From the NCBI GenBank assembly GCA_001770415.1, contig MEQX01000069.1, positions 16,741 to 80,740 of the forward strand: a stretch of DNA of 64,000 nucleotides, read 5' to 3'. Position numbers and translations under genes: made by a program. How positions within the stretch are numbered: position 1 is the first letter of the stretch; the number at the start of each line of letters is the position of its first letter. Source of the DNA: Betaproteobacteria bacterium RIFCSPLOWO2_02_FULL_63_19 (GTDB lineage: Bacteria; Pseudomonadota; Gammaproteobacteria; Burkholderiales; SG8-39). The notes under the pieces are model-generated. The model saw nothing but the letters and a program-made list of their open reading frames with translations, made no database searches and had not been told where the DNA came from. Positions 1 through 9,444 of the stretch are shown here, piece by piece.

Positions 1-92
1 CGATTGGCAGCCTGATTTACGCGTCCGCTCGCAAACGCGGATTGGGGATCACGGTCGAGGATCGCTACTTCACTCAAACCGTCCATCCGTGA
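1..92 (+). CDS. C-terminal end of a gene that starts before the window
   Basis: One frame is open from base 3 to a TGA at 90-92. It gives a 29-residue tail that ends in RYFTQTVHP and contains a basic stretch (ASARKRG). The piece is too short to assign to a family. The gene converges on the RlpA gene across the AT-rich patch that follows. Confidence 0.45.
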   Translation, partial: IGSLIYASARKRGLGITVEDRYFTQTVHP

Positions 93-129
93 CGAACGGC
101 CGGACCTCGACGATCGTGGGTAGGCCGAT

Positions 130-205
130 TTACGAGTAGAATATGATACTATTATGATATTATTATCAATATTATATTTCATATATCTAAAGTGTAATAT
201 CAAGT
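130..205. other. AT-rich intergenic patch between convergent genes
   Basis: About 75 bases consist almost only of A and T, with several short imperfect palindromes built from GATA/TATC and ATAT words. The rest of the window is strongly GC-rich. The patch lies between the 3' ends of two convergent genes, so it is more likely a termination or structural region, or a relic of an insertion, than a promoter. There is no classical GC stem followed by a T-run. Confidence 0.5.
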
Positions 206-898
206 ATAACCCGGACCTTGGCCACGTGCTTCCCTGACTCGAATTGCCTGCACCCTGACGCGCGCGAGGCCTTTTCTGTAAAACCCGAGCCGCCTGGCAG
301 CGCCCATGGACAGATCGATGATCCGTTGTCCCGACTTGGCATTGTGTACGCTTGGGAAGGGCCCCCGGTCGTTTACCCTCACGATGATTGACTTCCCGTT
401 TTCCAGGCTCGTGACCTGCACGAACATCGGAATCGGCAGGTGCTTGTGTGCCGCGGAAAGCCCGTCCGGATTGAACGCCTCGCCGTTTGCAGTCATCCTG
501 CCACTCTCGTCGCCATACCACGACGCCAGACCCTCTTCCCGGTATTCCTTCGCCTTCGCGGGCGATATAGGAACGTAACGAATTCCCCCGACCACGTAGG
601 CTGACGATTTCACTCTGCCCCTGCGGATCGCCTCCCTGACCGGAAGGCCGTCGACGCTCTGGATTTCTTCGTGGGTCAATGCCCACTCGATGGGTGCTTT
701 GACGACCTCATAGGTGAACTCGCCGATCCTGTAAATGGTTGTCGCCGTGCCCTTGGCGACGGCATAGGTTGTCGTGACGACCCATACGCCGCCCTCCACC
801 ATGTTCTTTGCGGCGCGATAGGGAGCGGTGATCGCGGCACAGCCCGCGGCAAACGATATGACTGCCGCACAGACCAGAGCCGCCATGGGTCTGAGCAT
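200..898 (-). CDS. rlpA: RlpA-like septal lipoprotein (double-psi beta-barrel)
   Basis: Predicted outer-membrane lipoprotein of the RlpA family. Characterised members are lytic transglycosylases that act on peptide-free glycan at the septum. The ATG at 898 was chosen because it gives a 232-residue protein with a lipoprotein signal (SFAAGC, Cys20) and has GAGAAGG just upstream; the frame runs further upstream but without signal character. The C-terminal half holds the RlpA barrel, with ASWYG, TANGE and VNDRGPF motifs and the IDLS segment near residues 120-215. There is no C-terminal SPOR domain, so it is shorter than E. coli RlpA and would need another way to find the septum. Residues 20-115 form an extra N-terminal region of unknown role. 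Confidence 0.85.
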   Translation of the reverse strand: MLRPMAALVCAAVISFAAGCAAITAPYRAAKNMVEGGVWVVTTTYAVAKGTATTIYRIGEFTYEVVKAPIEWALTHEEIQSVDGLPVREAIRRGRVKSSAYVVGGIRYVPISPAKAKEYREEGLASWYGDESGRMTANGEAFNPDGLSAAHKHLPIPMFVQVTSLENGKSIIVRVNDRGPFPSVHNAKSGQRIIDLSMGAARRLGFYRKGLARVRVQAIRVREARGQGPGYT

Positions 899-1101
899 GC
901 CTTCTCGTCGGGTCACCGCATCCGCTGTGCCGCCGAGAACCGCGGCGCGCAAATGGGAAGCGACTCGCACAAGCCGCTTTGCAGGCGAACAGACATCATA
1001 TCCGGTGGGATCCCGCGTCTTGGCCGCCTTCGTCTTGATCATCCGTGCGCAATTCTTATGCAATTTGAGCTATGCTTTTACCATTCCGCTGACGAGGTCA
1101 A

Positions 1102-1476
1102 ATGCCGAGAATTCTGGTCATCGACGACGACCCGACCATGCGGCAGCTGCTGCGCATGCATCTTGGCGCGCTGCACCATTCGGTCGACCTCGCGGCGGAC
1201 GCCTCGGAAGCAATACGTTCCATATTGGTGAAGACCCCGGACCTCATTATTTCCGATCTGAACATGCCGTACATGAACGGATTGGAGCTGTTGCATGCCT
1301 TGCGTGGCGACGAAATTACCAAGAACGTGCCGGTCATCATGCTCACCGGATCTACAAGTGACGAGAACTGGATGGAAGCGATGAAGCTGGGCGTGACTCG
1401 TTACGTCATAAAACCCGTGCAGCTGGAAGACTTGATAAAAGAAATAGATCTGGCGCTGAAGCGCCCGGCCAGGTAA
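1102..1476 (+). CDS. single-domain CheY-like response regulator
   Basis: A 124-residue protein made of one receiver domain. All key residues are present: the acidic pocket Asp8/Asp9, phosphoacceptor Asp52 (SDLNMP), Thr82 (MLTG) and Lys104 followed by Pro105. There is no output domain, so it should act by protein-protein contact, as CheY or a phosphorelay shuttle does. GAGGTCAA precedes the ATG. It is divergent from rlpA and has no kinase next to it; the nearest histidine kinases are about 24 kb away. Its partner cannot be told from the sequence. Confidence 0.9.
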   Translation: MPRILVIDDDPTMRQLLRMHLGALHHSVDLAADASEAIRSILVKTPDLIISDLNMPYMNGLELLHALRGDEITKNVPVIMLTGSTSDENWMEAMKLGVTRYVIKPVQLEDLIKEIDLALKRPAR

Positions 1477-1618
1477 TCCGCGCTGGCGGTACCGACATCG
1501 CAGAAGAGGCGATATGTGCGCGGTTCCGCATCAATTCCGCTCGGCGCCCCACTCCCGCGGCCAGGCGGTACGCTTCAGGATCGTTTGCCCGGGCATCCCG
1601 CCCCCTCGGCTCGACCCG

Positions 1619-2776
1619 CTATTCCCGCGCCAATTCGCGTGACGGGGCAGGGCTCCGCCGGCCCATGGTCGCATGCGTCGGCGACGCCATTGACTCGCCC
1701 GTTTCATGCCGGGCGCAGTAGACCTTGTAGGCTAGCATCGTAATCAAGAACAACAGCAGCGCAGCGCCGCCGTTGTGTGCCACGGCGAGCAGCAACGGCC
1801 AATGAAGCAGGACCAGAGAAATACCTGCGGTGAATTGCAGTGCGGTCACGCTCAACAGCCAATAGGCGGTTCGTTGCAATCCTTTGGTGTTCAAGGCCCG
1901 CAGCGCGACCCAAGTGATATACACGGCCACGATAATGGCGCCCACACGGTGCGTCCAGTGGATCGCGACCAAAGCCTCGTGGGGAATCGGCTTGCCATCC
2001 GCGGTCATATGCAAATTTCGCCAGAGTGTAAATCCATTGGAAAAATCCATACTCGGGAAAGCGGATCCGACGCACAGCGGCAGGTCTGGGCACGCCCAGG
2101 CGGCGTAGTTGCTGCTGACCCAGCCGCCCAGCGCAATCAGAGTCACCAGCAGTGCGAGCGCCACGACCACTGGAATGCGCAGCGTAGCGGCCGAAGGTTC
2201 GACGGGCGGATGGTCGGTCTGCCGTGCACCGAGCCAGGTCAACAGCGCCAGCAGTGCCATACCTAACATAAGGTGAGTGGTGACGATGAACGGGTGCAAT
2301 AACATCGTCACTGTCCATGCACCGAATGCCCCCTGCAGGCAGACGAATACGAACAGCGCCGTGGGAAACGCCGGCAGGAATTTCCTGTTGCGTCCTCGTG
2401 ACTTGATCCACCTGTGCCAAGCGATAAGCATCAGCGCAGTGATCAGAACGCCGATCCCGATCGCAAAATAGCGATGAATCATTTCAATCCACGCTTTAAA
2501 TACCGTCACGGGGCCATGCGGATCTGCCCGCTCGGCAGCGGAAATGTCGGCGTGCGCCTCGATCGGAGTGGATCGACTGTAACAACCGGGCCAGTCGGGG
2601 CAGCCAAGTCCTGAATCGGTGAGCCGCGTGAATGCGCCGAACATGATCAGATCAAAGGTGAGAAAAAGCGTGATCCATACCAACTTGCGGTACTTGTCGG
2701 GATTGTCGGACACCCACACCATCGTCAGGGGTAACAACGCGATAAGTAGGCCATACGACGCAAGCTTGATTAACAT
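1619..2776 (-). CDS. ctaA: heme A synthase, COX15/CtaA family
   Basis: Integral membrane enzyme that oxidises heme O to heme A for aa3-type cytochrome oxidase. The 385-residue protein has about eight membrane helices in two four-helix halves. Each half carries the expected heme-ligand histidines (EMIHRYF and TTHLML in the first, IHWTHR and VAHNGG in the second). The conserved Cys pair ([10 protein letters not shown]) lies in the first periplasmic loop, near residue 60. The heme O synthase gene that often sits next to it is not in this window. The upstream Shine-Dalgarno is weak. Its presence implies aerobic respiration with an aa3 oxidase. Confidence 0.93.
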   Translation of the reverse strand: MLIKLASYGLLIALLPLTMVWVSDNPDKYRKLVWITLFLTFDLIMFGAFTRLTDSGLGCPDWPGCYSRSTPIEAHADISAAERADPHGPVTVFKAWIEMIHRYFAIGIGVLITALMLIAWHRWIKSRGRNRKFLPAFPTALFVFVCLQGAFGAWTVTMLLHPFIVTTHLMLGMALLALLTWLGARQTDHPPVEPSAATLRIPVVVALALLVTLIALGGWVSSNYAAWACPDLPLCVGSAFPSMDFSNGFTLWRNLHMTADGKPIPHEALVAIHWTHRVGAIIVAVYITWVALRALNTKGLQRTAYWLLSVTALQFTAGISLVLLHWPLLLAVAHNGGAALLLFLITMLAYKVYCARHETGESMASPTHATMGRRSPAPSRELARE

Positions 2777-2908
2777 GACGGGTGTCCCGGCTCCGAACCT
2801 GACGCGAGCAAGAGAATAGCTCGAAGCGCCTCGACGCGCACATTCAAATAATTTGTGCCGAGAACACGCTCAAGATGGCCGCGGCACGCGGAGGGGCCTT
2901 GCGCTACC

Positions 2909-3709
2909 ATGTGCTGCGAATCAACGAGAAGGAGACTAGCCATCAAAGTTCTCGGGATCGACGTCGGTGGCTCCGGTATAAAAGGGGCGCCAGTGGACAC
3001 GGCACGCGGCGAATTGCTCGAGGAGCGCATTCGTATTGCGACGCCGCGGCCGGCAACGCCGAGAGCGCTGGCGCGTGTGATCGGTCGAATCGCGAGGCAC
3101 TTCGACTGGAAAGGCCCCATCGGCTGTGCCGTACCTGCCGTCGTCAAGGACGGTTGCCTGCGTACCGCGGCAAATATATCCGGCACCTGGATCGGCGTCG
3201 ACGCTACGGCGCTCTTCGCCGTCGCGACGAAATGCCGTGTCGGCGTCATCAACGACGCAGACGCCGCCGGTTACGCAGAGATGCACTTCGGAGCGGGTCG
3301 AAGGCGGCGCGGCCTGGTGATCATGGTGACGCTCGGAACCGGGATCGGCACGGCGCTTTTCATTGACGGATACCTCGTACCGAATACCGAACTCGGCCAT
3401 CTTACGCTGCGAGGGCGTGATGCCGAAAAGTGGGCTGCCGCAAGCGTGAGAGAAGAGGGGGGCTTGAGTTGGACCGCTTGGACGCGGCGGCTCGACGCCT
3501 ATCTGCACTTGATGCACGGATATTTCTGGCCCGATTTGTTCATTATCGGCGGTGGCATTAGCAGGAAGGCCGACAGATTTCTGCCGCTGCTGACCGTGCC
3601 TACGCCGGTCGTGCCGGCAAAGCTGAAAAACGATGCCGGGATCATCGGTGCGGCACTGGCCTATGCGCCCGCGCGAGCGCGCCGGAAACCGCGCAAGACG
3701 CCTCGTTGA
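2909..3709 (+). CDS. ppgK: polyphosphate glucokinase (ROK family)
   Basis: Cytosolic sugar kinase expected to phosphorylate glucose using polyphosphate or ATP. ROK features are clear: phosphate-1 loop [18 protein letters not shown] with the catalytic Asp, TLGTGIG, GHLTLRG and a C-terminal IIGGGIS. The start is uncertain. Homologues normally begin directly with Met-Lys-Val-Leu-Gly-Ile-Asp. Here that position is an ATC at 2942, seven bases after a strong AGAAGGAG. The ATG at 2909 used here adds 11 residues and has only a GAGGGG 12 bases upstream. The gene diverges from heme A synthase and is followed by a hairpin and then maleylacetate reductase. Poly-P glucokinase fits better than plain ROK glucokinase on length and on the GHLTLRG segment. 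Confidence 0.85.
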   Translation: MCCESTRRRLAIKVLGIDVGGSGIKGAPVDTARGELLEERIRIATPRPATPRALARVIGRIARHFDWKGPIGCAVPAVVKDGCLRTAANISGTWIGVDATALFAVATKCRVGVINDADAAGYAEMHFGAGRRRRGLVIMVTLGTGIGTALFIDGYLVPNTELGHLTLRGRDAEKWAAASVREEGGLSWTAWTRRLDAYLHLMHGYFWPDLFIIGGGISRKADRFLPLLTVPTPVVPAKLKNDAGIIGAALAYAPARARRKPRKTPR

Positions 3710-3742
3710 CCCGCGGAAGCTTGCGCTCGTCGCACGGGTCAA
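3706..3742 (+). terminator. stem-loop after the ppgK stop codon
   Basis: An 8-base perfect inverted repeat (TTGACCCG at 3706-3713, CGGGTCAA at 3735-3742) encloses 21 bases, and the stop codon lies in the left arm. No T-run follows, so it is either a weak or factor-dependent terminator or a processing signal between ppgK and the next gene. Confidence 0.35.
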
Positions 3743-3775
3743 TGGTACTGAAAGTCCTGTCTGCATTGGAGTCGA

Positions 3776-4843
3776 ATGCGCATGATCGATAATTTTGTAT
3801 TCCAGTCCCCCGCGCCGCGGGTACTGTTCGGCCGGGGAACCGTTGGTGCCGTTGCGGAGGAACTGAGGCTTCACGGTATCTCGCGTGCATTCGTTCTGTG
3901 CACGGGTTCCGGAACGACACTGGCGCAGCGCATCGCCGCGTCGGTGCCTGCTGGGGCCGGCATCGACGTGTTGCGGCTCGCCGATCCCGGCATCACGACC
4001 AATGATTTCAATAGGGTGAGCGCCCATGCCGAAAAGACCGGCGCCAACGGATTCATCACGGTGGGCGGCGGTACGCCCATCGGAATGGCGAAGGCGGTCG
4101 CGGCCAGCACGGGGCTTCGCTATCTGGCGGTCATTACCACCTATTCCGGCTCCGAGATGGCTTCAAACTGGTCTTACGGCGAGGGAAAAGGGGCGCGCAG
4201 CGGCAGCAGTCTTGCCGCATTGCCATCGACGACCATCTACGATCCCGATCTCACGCTCGGGCTTCCGGCTACGATCTCCGCGCAGAGCGGAATGAACGCG
4301 ATGGCGCATGCGCTGGAATCGCTTTACGGCGTGGATCGAAGTCCGGCCGTGGAAGAACTCGCCGAGACTGCGGTGCGTTATCTGGGCGCGAGCCTGCCGC
4401 GCGTGGTCGCCAAGCCTGAAGACATCGACGCGCGAACCGACGCGCTGTATGGCGCGTGGCTTGCGGCGGCATTCCGTTCGCCGGCCGGCATCGAGCACGC
4501 GATCGCCCAGACCGTACGGCGACGCTGCGGCCTCAGTCACGCGGGCACGCACGCAGTCGTCGTGCCTTATGCGATCGCGTTCAACCGGGTGGCTGCGAGA
4601 TCGGCGATGGAAAGGATCGAGCGTGCGTTGAACGTGAAGGACGCCGGCCTGGGTCTCTACGACTTGAACGTACGCCTGAGGATTCCCGCCAGCTTGAAGG
4701 ACCTCGGAATGAAAGAATCGGACATCGAAACGGCGGTGGATCTGTTGGGTGCAAAATCCATCGTCAATCCGCGGCCCGCATCGCGCGCGGACCTGGTTGA
4801 AATCATTACCCAGGCCTATCACGGAGCGCCTCCGCGGTTCTAG
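3776..4843 (+). CDS. maleylacetate reductase family (iron-type alcohol dehydrogenase fold)
   Basis: A 355-residue NAD(P)H-dependent reductase of the maleylacetate reductase branch. These enzymes convert maleylacetate to 3-oxoadipate at the end of chloroaromatic, resorcinol and hydroxyquinol degradation. The N-terminal Rossmann part carries GRGTVGAV and the dinucleotide loop VGGGTPIGMAKA. The helical C-terminal half has the expected His-rich positions (MNAMAHALE, GIEHAIAQ, GTHAVVVP). Two in-frame ATGs lie at 3776 and 3782; GGAGT precedes the first. No hydroxyquinol or chlorocatechol dioxygenase is adjacent, so the physiological substrate is inferred from the family only. Confidence 0.85.
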   Translation: MRMIDNFVFQSPAPRVLFGRGTVGAVAEELRLHGISRAFVLCTGSGTTLAQRIAASVPAGAGIDVLRLADPGITTNDFNRVSAHAEKTGANGFITVGGGTPIGMAKAVAASTGLRYLAVITTYSGSEMASNWSYGEGKGARSGSSLAALPSTTIYDPDLTLGLPATISAQSGMNAMAHALESLYGVDRSPAVEELAETAVRYLGASLPRVVAKPEDIDARTDALYGAWLAAAFRSPAGIEHAIAQTVRRRCGLSHAGTHAVVVPYAIAFNRVAARSAMERIERALNVKDAGLGLYDLNVRLRIPASLKDLGMKESDIETAVDLLGAKSIVNPRPASRADLVEIITQAYHGAPPRF

Positions 4844-4913
4844 TCGAGTCGTTTCGGGTATCGAAATCGTAGAGAGACATTCGTTCCGTGCAACCGGCGA
4901 TCGGGAATCACGC

Positions 4914-5447
4914 CTAGGAAAGACCGTGTAAATCTATGCCGCGCTTTTCCATTTCCTCGAGTGCGCGCATGAACCAGTAGGTATATTTCCCTGGGGAATT
5001 CAGGACGTCTGCACGAAGCTCGCCGATTTTCACCCATTTCCAGTCATCGGCTTCTTCTGGATTCAGAATCGGGTCGCCACGGTATCTCCCGACCAAGACG
5101 TGATCGATCTCATTCTCCTGCAAGCCGTTTTCGAGAACGATACTGTAGGAAAACACGAAACTCTCGCGGAGGACGCAATCGAATCCCATTTCCTCCCGTA
5201 GCCTGCGGTGAGCCGCAAGAAGCAGTTCTTCGCCGTCTCTCGGATGACCGCAGCAGGTATTTGTCCACAGTCCGCCGCAGTGGTATTTGCCGGTGGATCT
5301 TTTCTGCAGCATGATTTCGCGTCTGTCGTTTCCGACGAAAATCGAAAACGCACGGTGAAGCAGTCCCTTTCGGTGCGTTTCCAACTTGCCCATAGCGCCG
5401 ATCTGTACGTCGTTGTTGTCAACGAGAATCAGCTGTTCCTCGTCCAT
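4914..5447 (-). CDS. idi: isopentenyl-diphosphate delta-isomerase, type I (Nudix)
   Basis: Interconverts IPP and DMAPP in isoprenoid synthesis, in the cytosol. The 177-residue Nudix protein has the type I signature: catalytic Cys in TNTCCGHP (about residue 66), the LREEMG Nudix helix, and the ENEID motif with the catalytic Glu near residue 113. The C-terminal Trp (SPGKYTYWF) is also conserved. The ATG at 5447 is preferred because GGAG lies six bases upstream; another ATG at 5459 has no such site. It converges on the maleylacetate reductase gene and has no isoprenoid gene beside it. Confidence 0.92.
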   Translation of the reverse strand: MDEEQLILVDNNDVQIGAMGKLETHRKGLLHRAFSIFVGNDRREIMLQKRSTGKYHCGGLWTNTCCGHPRDGEELLLAAHRRLREEMGFDCVLRESFVFSYSIVLENGLQENEIDHVLVGRYRGDPILNPEEADDWKWVKIGELRADVLNSPGKYTYWFMRALEEMEKRGIDLHGLS

Positions 5448-5723
5448 GGCGTTCTCCATCCGTAACGGGCCCGGCGACGCGCCCGACCAATCGGCGAGTC
5501 ATCGAATCACGAAGGTGCGCAGCGATGGTTTTCCGGACAATGCCGCGCGAATATCGTAACAGGTCGCCTTTCGGAGCACTTCGTCCGCACTTTGAAGCCG
5601 AAAGGTGAGGCGAACTGCTTCTTCGTCTGGCGAACTGCAGTGTTGGGTTGTCACCATGATAACTCTTGCGTAAGGTGTAACCCCGTGCAAGACAAGCGAC
5701 CAGGATCGACTGCAAAGGACCCG

Positions 5724-6911
5724 ATGCGATGGCGGATGCTGATACTCGCATCGATGGCCTATGGATGCTTCGGACTCGCATTGTCATCCATACCCCCGCT
5801 CGTCGATCCCATTATCGAGGACCTGTCCATGACTTCCGGACAAATGGGACTGGTCCTCGGCGTGTGGCAACTGGTTTTCATAGGCACATCTTCACCGTTG
5901 GGATCTCTTGTCGACCGTTGGGGCGCACGTCGGGCGCTCACGCTGGGCCTGAGCCTGATATTGCTGTCGTTATTGTTGCGAGGGCTCGCCACTGATTTCA
6001 TCACTTTGTCGCTGGCGGTGGCTTTGCTGGGGGCCGGCGGACCGATTATCGCCGTGGGCATGCCCAAAATAGTGGCCCAGTGGTTCTCGGGCAACGATCG
6101 TGGGCCCGCCACCGGAATCTATGTCGTAGGTCGCGACACTGGTTCGGTCTTCGCGCTGGCCACGGCGGCGAGCTTCGTGATTGCACTGACCGGTTCGTGG
6201 CGCGGCATTGCGATCGTGTACGGCGCAATTACGCTGGCGGTGATCGTTTTATGGATCGCTTTCAGCAGGGATTCCGGGGCTGTTGCGACGGCTCACGCGC
6301 CCGATAGCACTGAACGCGATGATGCTCCGGGAAAGGGGGGAGTGACCGGCCTGCTCAGAATTCGGAACGTCCAACTGGTATTGGTGCTTGGGTTCGTCGC
6401 GTTCTTTATGAATCATGCGCTCGGAGCTTGGCTGCCTACGGTCCTTCGGGAGGGCGGAATTCCGCTCGCGGCATCGGGTCGCTGGGTCGCTGCCGGCATT
6501 GCCTTGGCGATGCTTTCCAATTTTGCCGTTCCTTCATTGGCGCGCAAGGGGCTACGCTCGCGCTGGCTGTTCGTCATGCTTCTGGGCGGAGCACTTACGA
6601 CAGCGGGACTCGCTTGGTTCAGCGGGCCGGCGTTGATCGCAATGGTGCTCCTGGGAACGGTCATTCGTTCGCCGGCGATGCAGGTGCTTACGCTGGTATT
6701 GATGGAAACACCGGGCGTGGGCGCCAAGCGGGTCGGCAGCGCCGCAGGCGTGTTTTTCGCGGTGGCCGAAATCGGGGGATTTACCGGTCCGTTGACGATG
6801 GGCATGGTTCGCGATTCGACCGGCAGCCTTACCACCGGATTGTGGATCATTGTCGCGATCACGGCTGTCGCGGCAGCACTTCCGCTTCTTATCCGGGAGC
6901 GGGGCGCCTGA
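5724..6911 (+). CDS. MFS transporter, CynX/NimT-like
   Basis: A 395-residue permease with twelve predicted membrane helices in two six-helix halves separated by a charged loop near residues 190-215. The MFS motif A between helices 2 and 3 (GSLVDRWGARRA) is present. The pattern resembles the CynX/NimT group (cyanate, nitroimidazole and related small anions), but the substrate cannot be read from the sequence. The ATG at 5724 follows AAAGGA; the frame extends upstream without membrane character. The molybdopterin hydroxylase gene begins 70 bases downstream on the same strand, so the two may be co-transcribed and the carrier may serve that enzyme's substrate or product. Confidence 0.8.
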   Translation: MRWRMLILASMAYGCFGLALSSIPPLVDPIIEDLSMTSGQMGLVLGVWQLVFIGTSSPLGSLVDRWGARRALTLGLSLILLSLLLRGLATDFITLSLAVALLGAGGPIIAVGMPKIVAQWFSGNDRGPATGIYVVGRDTGSVFALATAASFVIALTGSWRGIAIVYGAITLAVIVLWIAFSRDSGAVATAHAPDSTERDDAPGKGGVTGLLRIRNVQLVLVLGFVAFFMNHALGAWLPTVLREGGIPLAASGRWVAAGIALAMLSNFAVPSLARKGLRSRWLFVMLLGGALTTAGLAWFSGPALIAMVLLGTVIRSPAMQVLTLVLMETPGVGAKRVGSAAGVFFAVAEIGGFTGPLTMGMVRDSTGSLTTGLWIIVAITAVAAALPLLIRERGA

Positions 6912-6981
6912 CAGTCAAGCCGGCCGCCGCGCGCCGATCGCGCGATAATGTGCGCTGGCATAAGCAGTAAAGCAAATCGTG

Positions 6982-9354
6982 ATGAGCGTAGACGAAGCGA
7001 TGATAGGGGCGTCGATCCTGCGCAGAGAGGATCAACGTTTTCTCACGGGGCGGGGGCGCTACAGTGCCGATTTTCAGGTGCCGGGCGAAGCGCGCGCCGT
7101 GTTCGTGCGTTCGGCACACGCGCACGCCGAGGTGAAGAACATCGATGTTTCGCCGGCGCTCGCGCTGCCGGGGGTAGTGGCCGCCTACGTCGGCGCAGAA
7201 CTGCGGGCCGAGGGCGTCGGCGTGGTTGAGCTTGACTTCATCACGCGCAACCATGACGGCAGGCCGATGGCGCTGCCTGAGCGCTACGCGCTGTCCGCGG
7301 GTCGCGTGCGCTACGTGGGCGAACCGCTCGCCATCGTCGTCGCCGATTCCGAGGACGCCGCGCGGGACGCGGCGGAAGCCGTCGAAGTGACGTACGAGGA
7401 GTTGCCCGCGGCCGGCGATCTGCGCACTGCGCTCGCTCCCGGCGCCGTTCAACTCTGGCCCGAGGCACCGGGAAATATCGCCTGCGAGACGCGCTATGGA
7501 ACCTGGAGCGAGGTAGAGCGAGCCTTTGCCGTGGCGGCTCACCGCGTGAGGCTCGAACTGGTGAATAACCGGATCGCGGTGAATCCGATCGAGCCGCGTG
7601 CCGCGATCGCGCGCTTCGACGAAATGGATGGGCGTTACACGCTCATTACCAGTCATCAAATGCCGTTTCCGTTGCGCACCGCACTTTCGGAGTCCCTGAA
7701 GGTCCCGGAGTTGAAGGTGCACGTGATCTCGCCGGACGTTGGCGGTGCGTTCGGCGTGAAGGGGCCTAACTACCCCGAGGAACTGGCGCTGCTGTGGGCC
7801 GCCCGGCGCTGCCGGCGTCCGTTGAAATGGGTGTGCGAACGAAGCGAGGCCTTCTGTTCGGACACGCAGGCGCGTGACCGAGTCACCGTGATCGAACTGG
7901 CGCTCGACGCCGAGGCCCGGTTCCTCGCGGTGCGTGTGGACGACCATGCAAATCTCGGCGCGTTCGTTTCCAGCTTCGGCGCCGGGCCCCCGATTCTCGG
8001 CCAGATGGGGCTGATCGCCGGGCCCTATCGCACCCCGCTGATCGCCGGCCGGGTTCGCATGGTGTTCAGCAATACCGCTCCGATCGATGCTTATCGCGGG
8101 CCGGGGCGCGCCGAGTGTTGCCACATGCTCGAGCGGGTCGTCGACCTCGCTGCGCGCGAGCTGGGCATTTCGCCGGTCGAGATCCGACGCCGCAACATGA
8201 TTCCCGCCGAGGCGATGCCGTGGAAAGCGCCTACCGGGAGGCTGTACGATAGCGGCGACTTTGCAGCGGTTTTCGAGCGCGCTCTCGCAAGAGCAGACTG
8301 GCCGGGGTTCGAAGCACGTCGTGCGGGCGCGCGCAGCCGCGGGCAGCTTAGGGGTTTCGGCGTTTCCTATTACCTTGATCACACCGGGATCGGCCCGTCC
8401 GACATGATCCTTTCGCGCGGAATGAAGATGCCGACCTACGAATCGGCCCATGTGCGCCTGAACCGCGAGGGCGGTGTCACTGTGGTCACCGGCACGCACA
8501 CCCACGGGCAGGGCCTGGAAACCGCGCTCGCCCAGATTGTCGCCGCGCGCCTTGGCGTCACCGTCGAGGAGGTCGAGGTGCTGCACGGTGACACCCAGGA
8601 CATCGGTTACGGGCGCGGCACCGTGGGTGCCCGATCGCTGCTCGTGGGCGGGGCGGCGCTCGATGTTGCCCTGACCAAGATCGTCGATAAAGGGCGGCGC
8701 ATCGCGGCGCATCTGCTCGAATGCGCTGCCGCCGATATCGGCTTCGAGCGTGGCCGTTTCGCGGTGCAGGGCACCGACCGCGGCGTGACCCTTGCCGAGG
8801 TGGCGCACGCCGCCTACTTCCCACTGCGGTATCCGTTGAAGGAACTGGAACCGGGGCTGGAAGAGTCGGGCTACTGGGATCCTAAGGTGGTGGCGTTCCC
8901 GAACGGCTGCCACGCGTGCGAAGTGGAAATCGACATGGACACCGGAGTACTTTCGGTACAGTGCTACGTCTCAGTCGATGACTTCGGAAATGTGGTCAAT
9001 CCGCTTCTCGTCGCGGGTCAGGTCCACGGCGGTATTGCGCAGGGGCTCGGACAGGCACTGCTCGAACACAGCATCTATGATCCGGGGAGTGGTCAGTTGC
9101 TAACCGGGTCGCTCGTCGATTATTGTCTGCCGCGCGCGGACGACGTGCCCTTTATTGCGCACGAAACCTATCCCGGCCATCCCTGCACTACCAATCCTCT
9201 CGGTGTGAAAGGCTGTGGCGAGGCCGGCGCGATAGGCGCGCCACCGGCGCTGGTAAATGCCGTCGTCGATGCGCTCGGTCACTTGGGCGTGCGTCACGTC
9301 GATATGCCGGTTAAACCGCAGTCGCTTTGGCGATTGATGCACCGGCGTGCCTGA
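6982..9354 (+). CDS. xanthine dehydrogenase-family molybdopterin-binding large subunit
   Basis: A 790-residue large subunit of the molybdenum hydroxylase family, which hydroxylates purines, N-heterocycles, aldehydes or CO. Visible motifs are the N-terminal hammerhead domain (RREDQRFLTGRGRY), molybdopterin contacts DVGGAFGVKG and AYRGPGRAE, the GTHTHGQG loop, and the catalytic Glu in GCGEAGAIG near residue 746. AYRGPGR differs from the CO-dehydrogenase loop, which argues against CO oxidation. A GTG directly precedes the ATG used here, and the Shine-Dalgarno is weak. The FAD medium subunit and the 2Fe-2S small subunit that normally accompany it are absent from the flanks. Partners must be encoded elsewhere, or the protein works alone. 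Confidence 0.88.
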   Translation: MSVDEAMIGASILRREDQRFLTGRGRYSADFQVPGEARAVFVRSAHAHAEVKNIDVSPALALPGVVAAYVGAELRAEGVGVVELDFITRNHDGRPMALPERYALSAGRVRYVGEPLAIVVADSEDAARDAAEAVEVTYEELPAAGDLRTALAPGAVQLWPEAPGNIACETRYGTWSEVERAFAVAAHRVRLELVNNRIAVNPIEPRAAIARFDEMDGRYTLITSHQMPFPLRTALSESLKVPELKVHVISPDVGGAFGVKGPNYPEELALLWAARRCRRPLKWVCERSEAFCSDTQARDRVTVIELALDAEARFLAVRVDDHANLGAFVSSFGAGPPILGQMGLIAGPYRTPLIAGRVRMVFSNTAPIDAYRGPGRAECCHMLERVVDLAARELGISPVEIRRRNMIPAEAMPWKAPTGRLYDSGDFAAVFERALARADWPGFEARRAGARSRGQLRGFGVSYYLDHTGIGPSDMILSRGMKMPTYESAHVRLNREGGVTVVTGTHTHGQGLETALAQIVAARLGVTVEEVEVLHGDTQDIGYGRGTVGARSLLVGGAALDVALTKIVDKGRRIAAHLLECAAADIGFERGRFAVQGTDRGVTLAEVAHAAYFPLRYPLKELEPGLEESGYWDPKVVAFPNGCHACEVEIDMDTGVLSVQCYVSVDDFGNVVNPLLVAGQVHGGIAQGLGQALLEHSIYDPGSGQLLTGSLVDYCLPRADDVPFIAHETYPGHPCTTNPLGVKGCGEAGAIGAPPALVNAVVDALGHLGVRHVDMPVKPQSLWRLMHRRA

Positions 9355-9444
9355 AGGGAAGGCGGAAATGATTCGACGGCTGCCGCGTGTCCCGACCGAG
9401 GCCGAACGGAACAGCGGTGGCCGGCAGGCTTTACGCGGGGGCGA

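Noticed and set aside
6889-8913. 674-codon open frame on the minus strand
   Set aside because: It lies exactly opposite the molybdopterin hydroxylase gene; its product has no domain character and is rich in Arg, His and Gly as expected from a GC-rich antisense frame.
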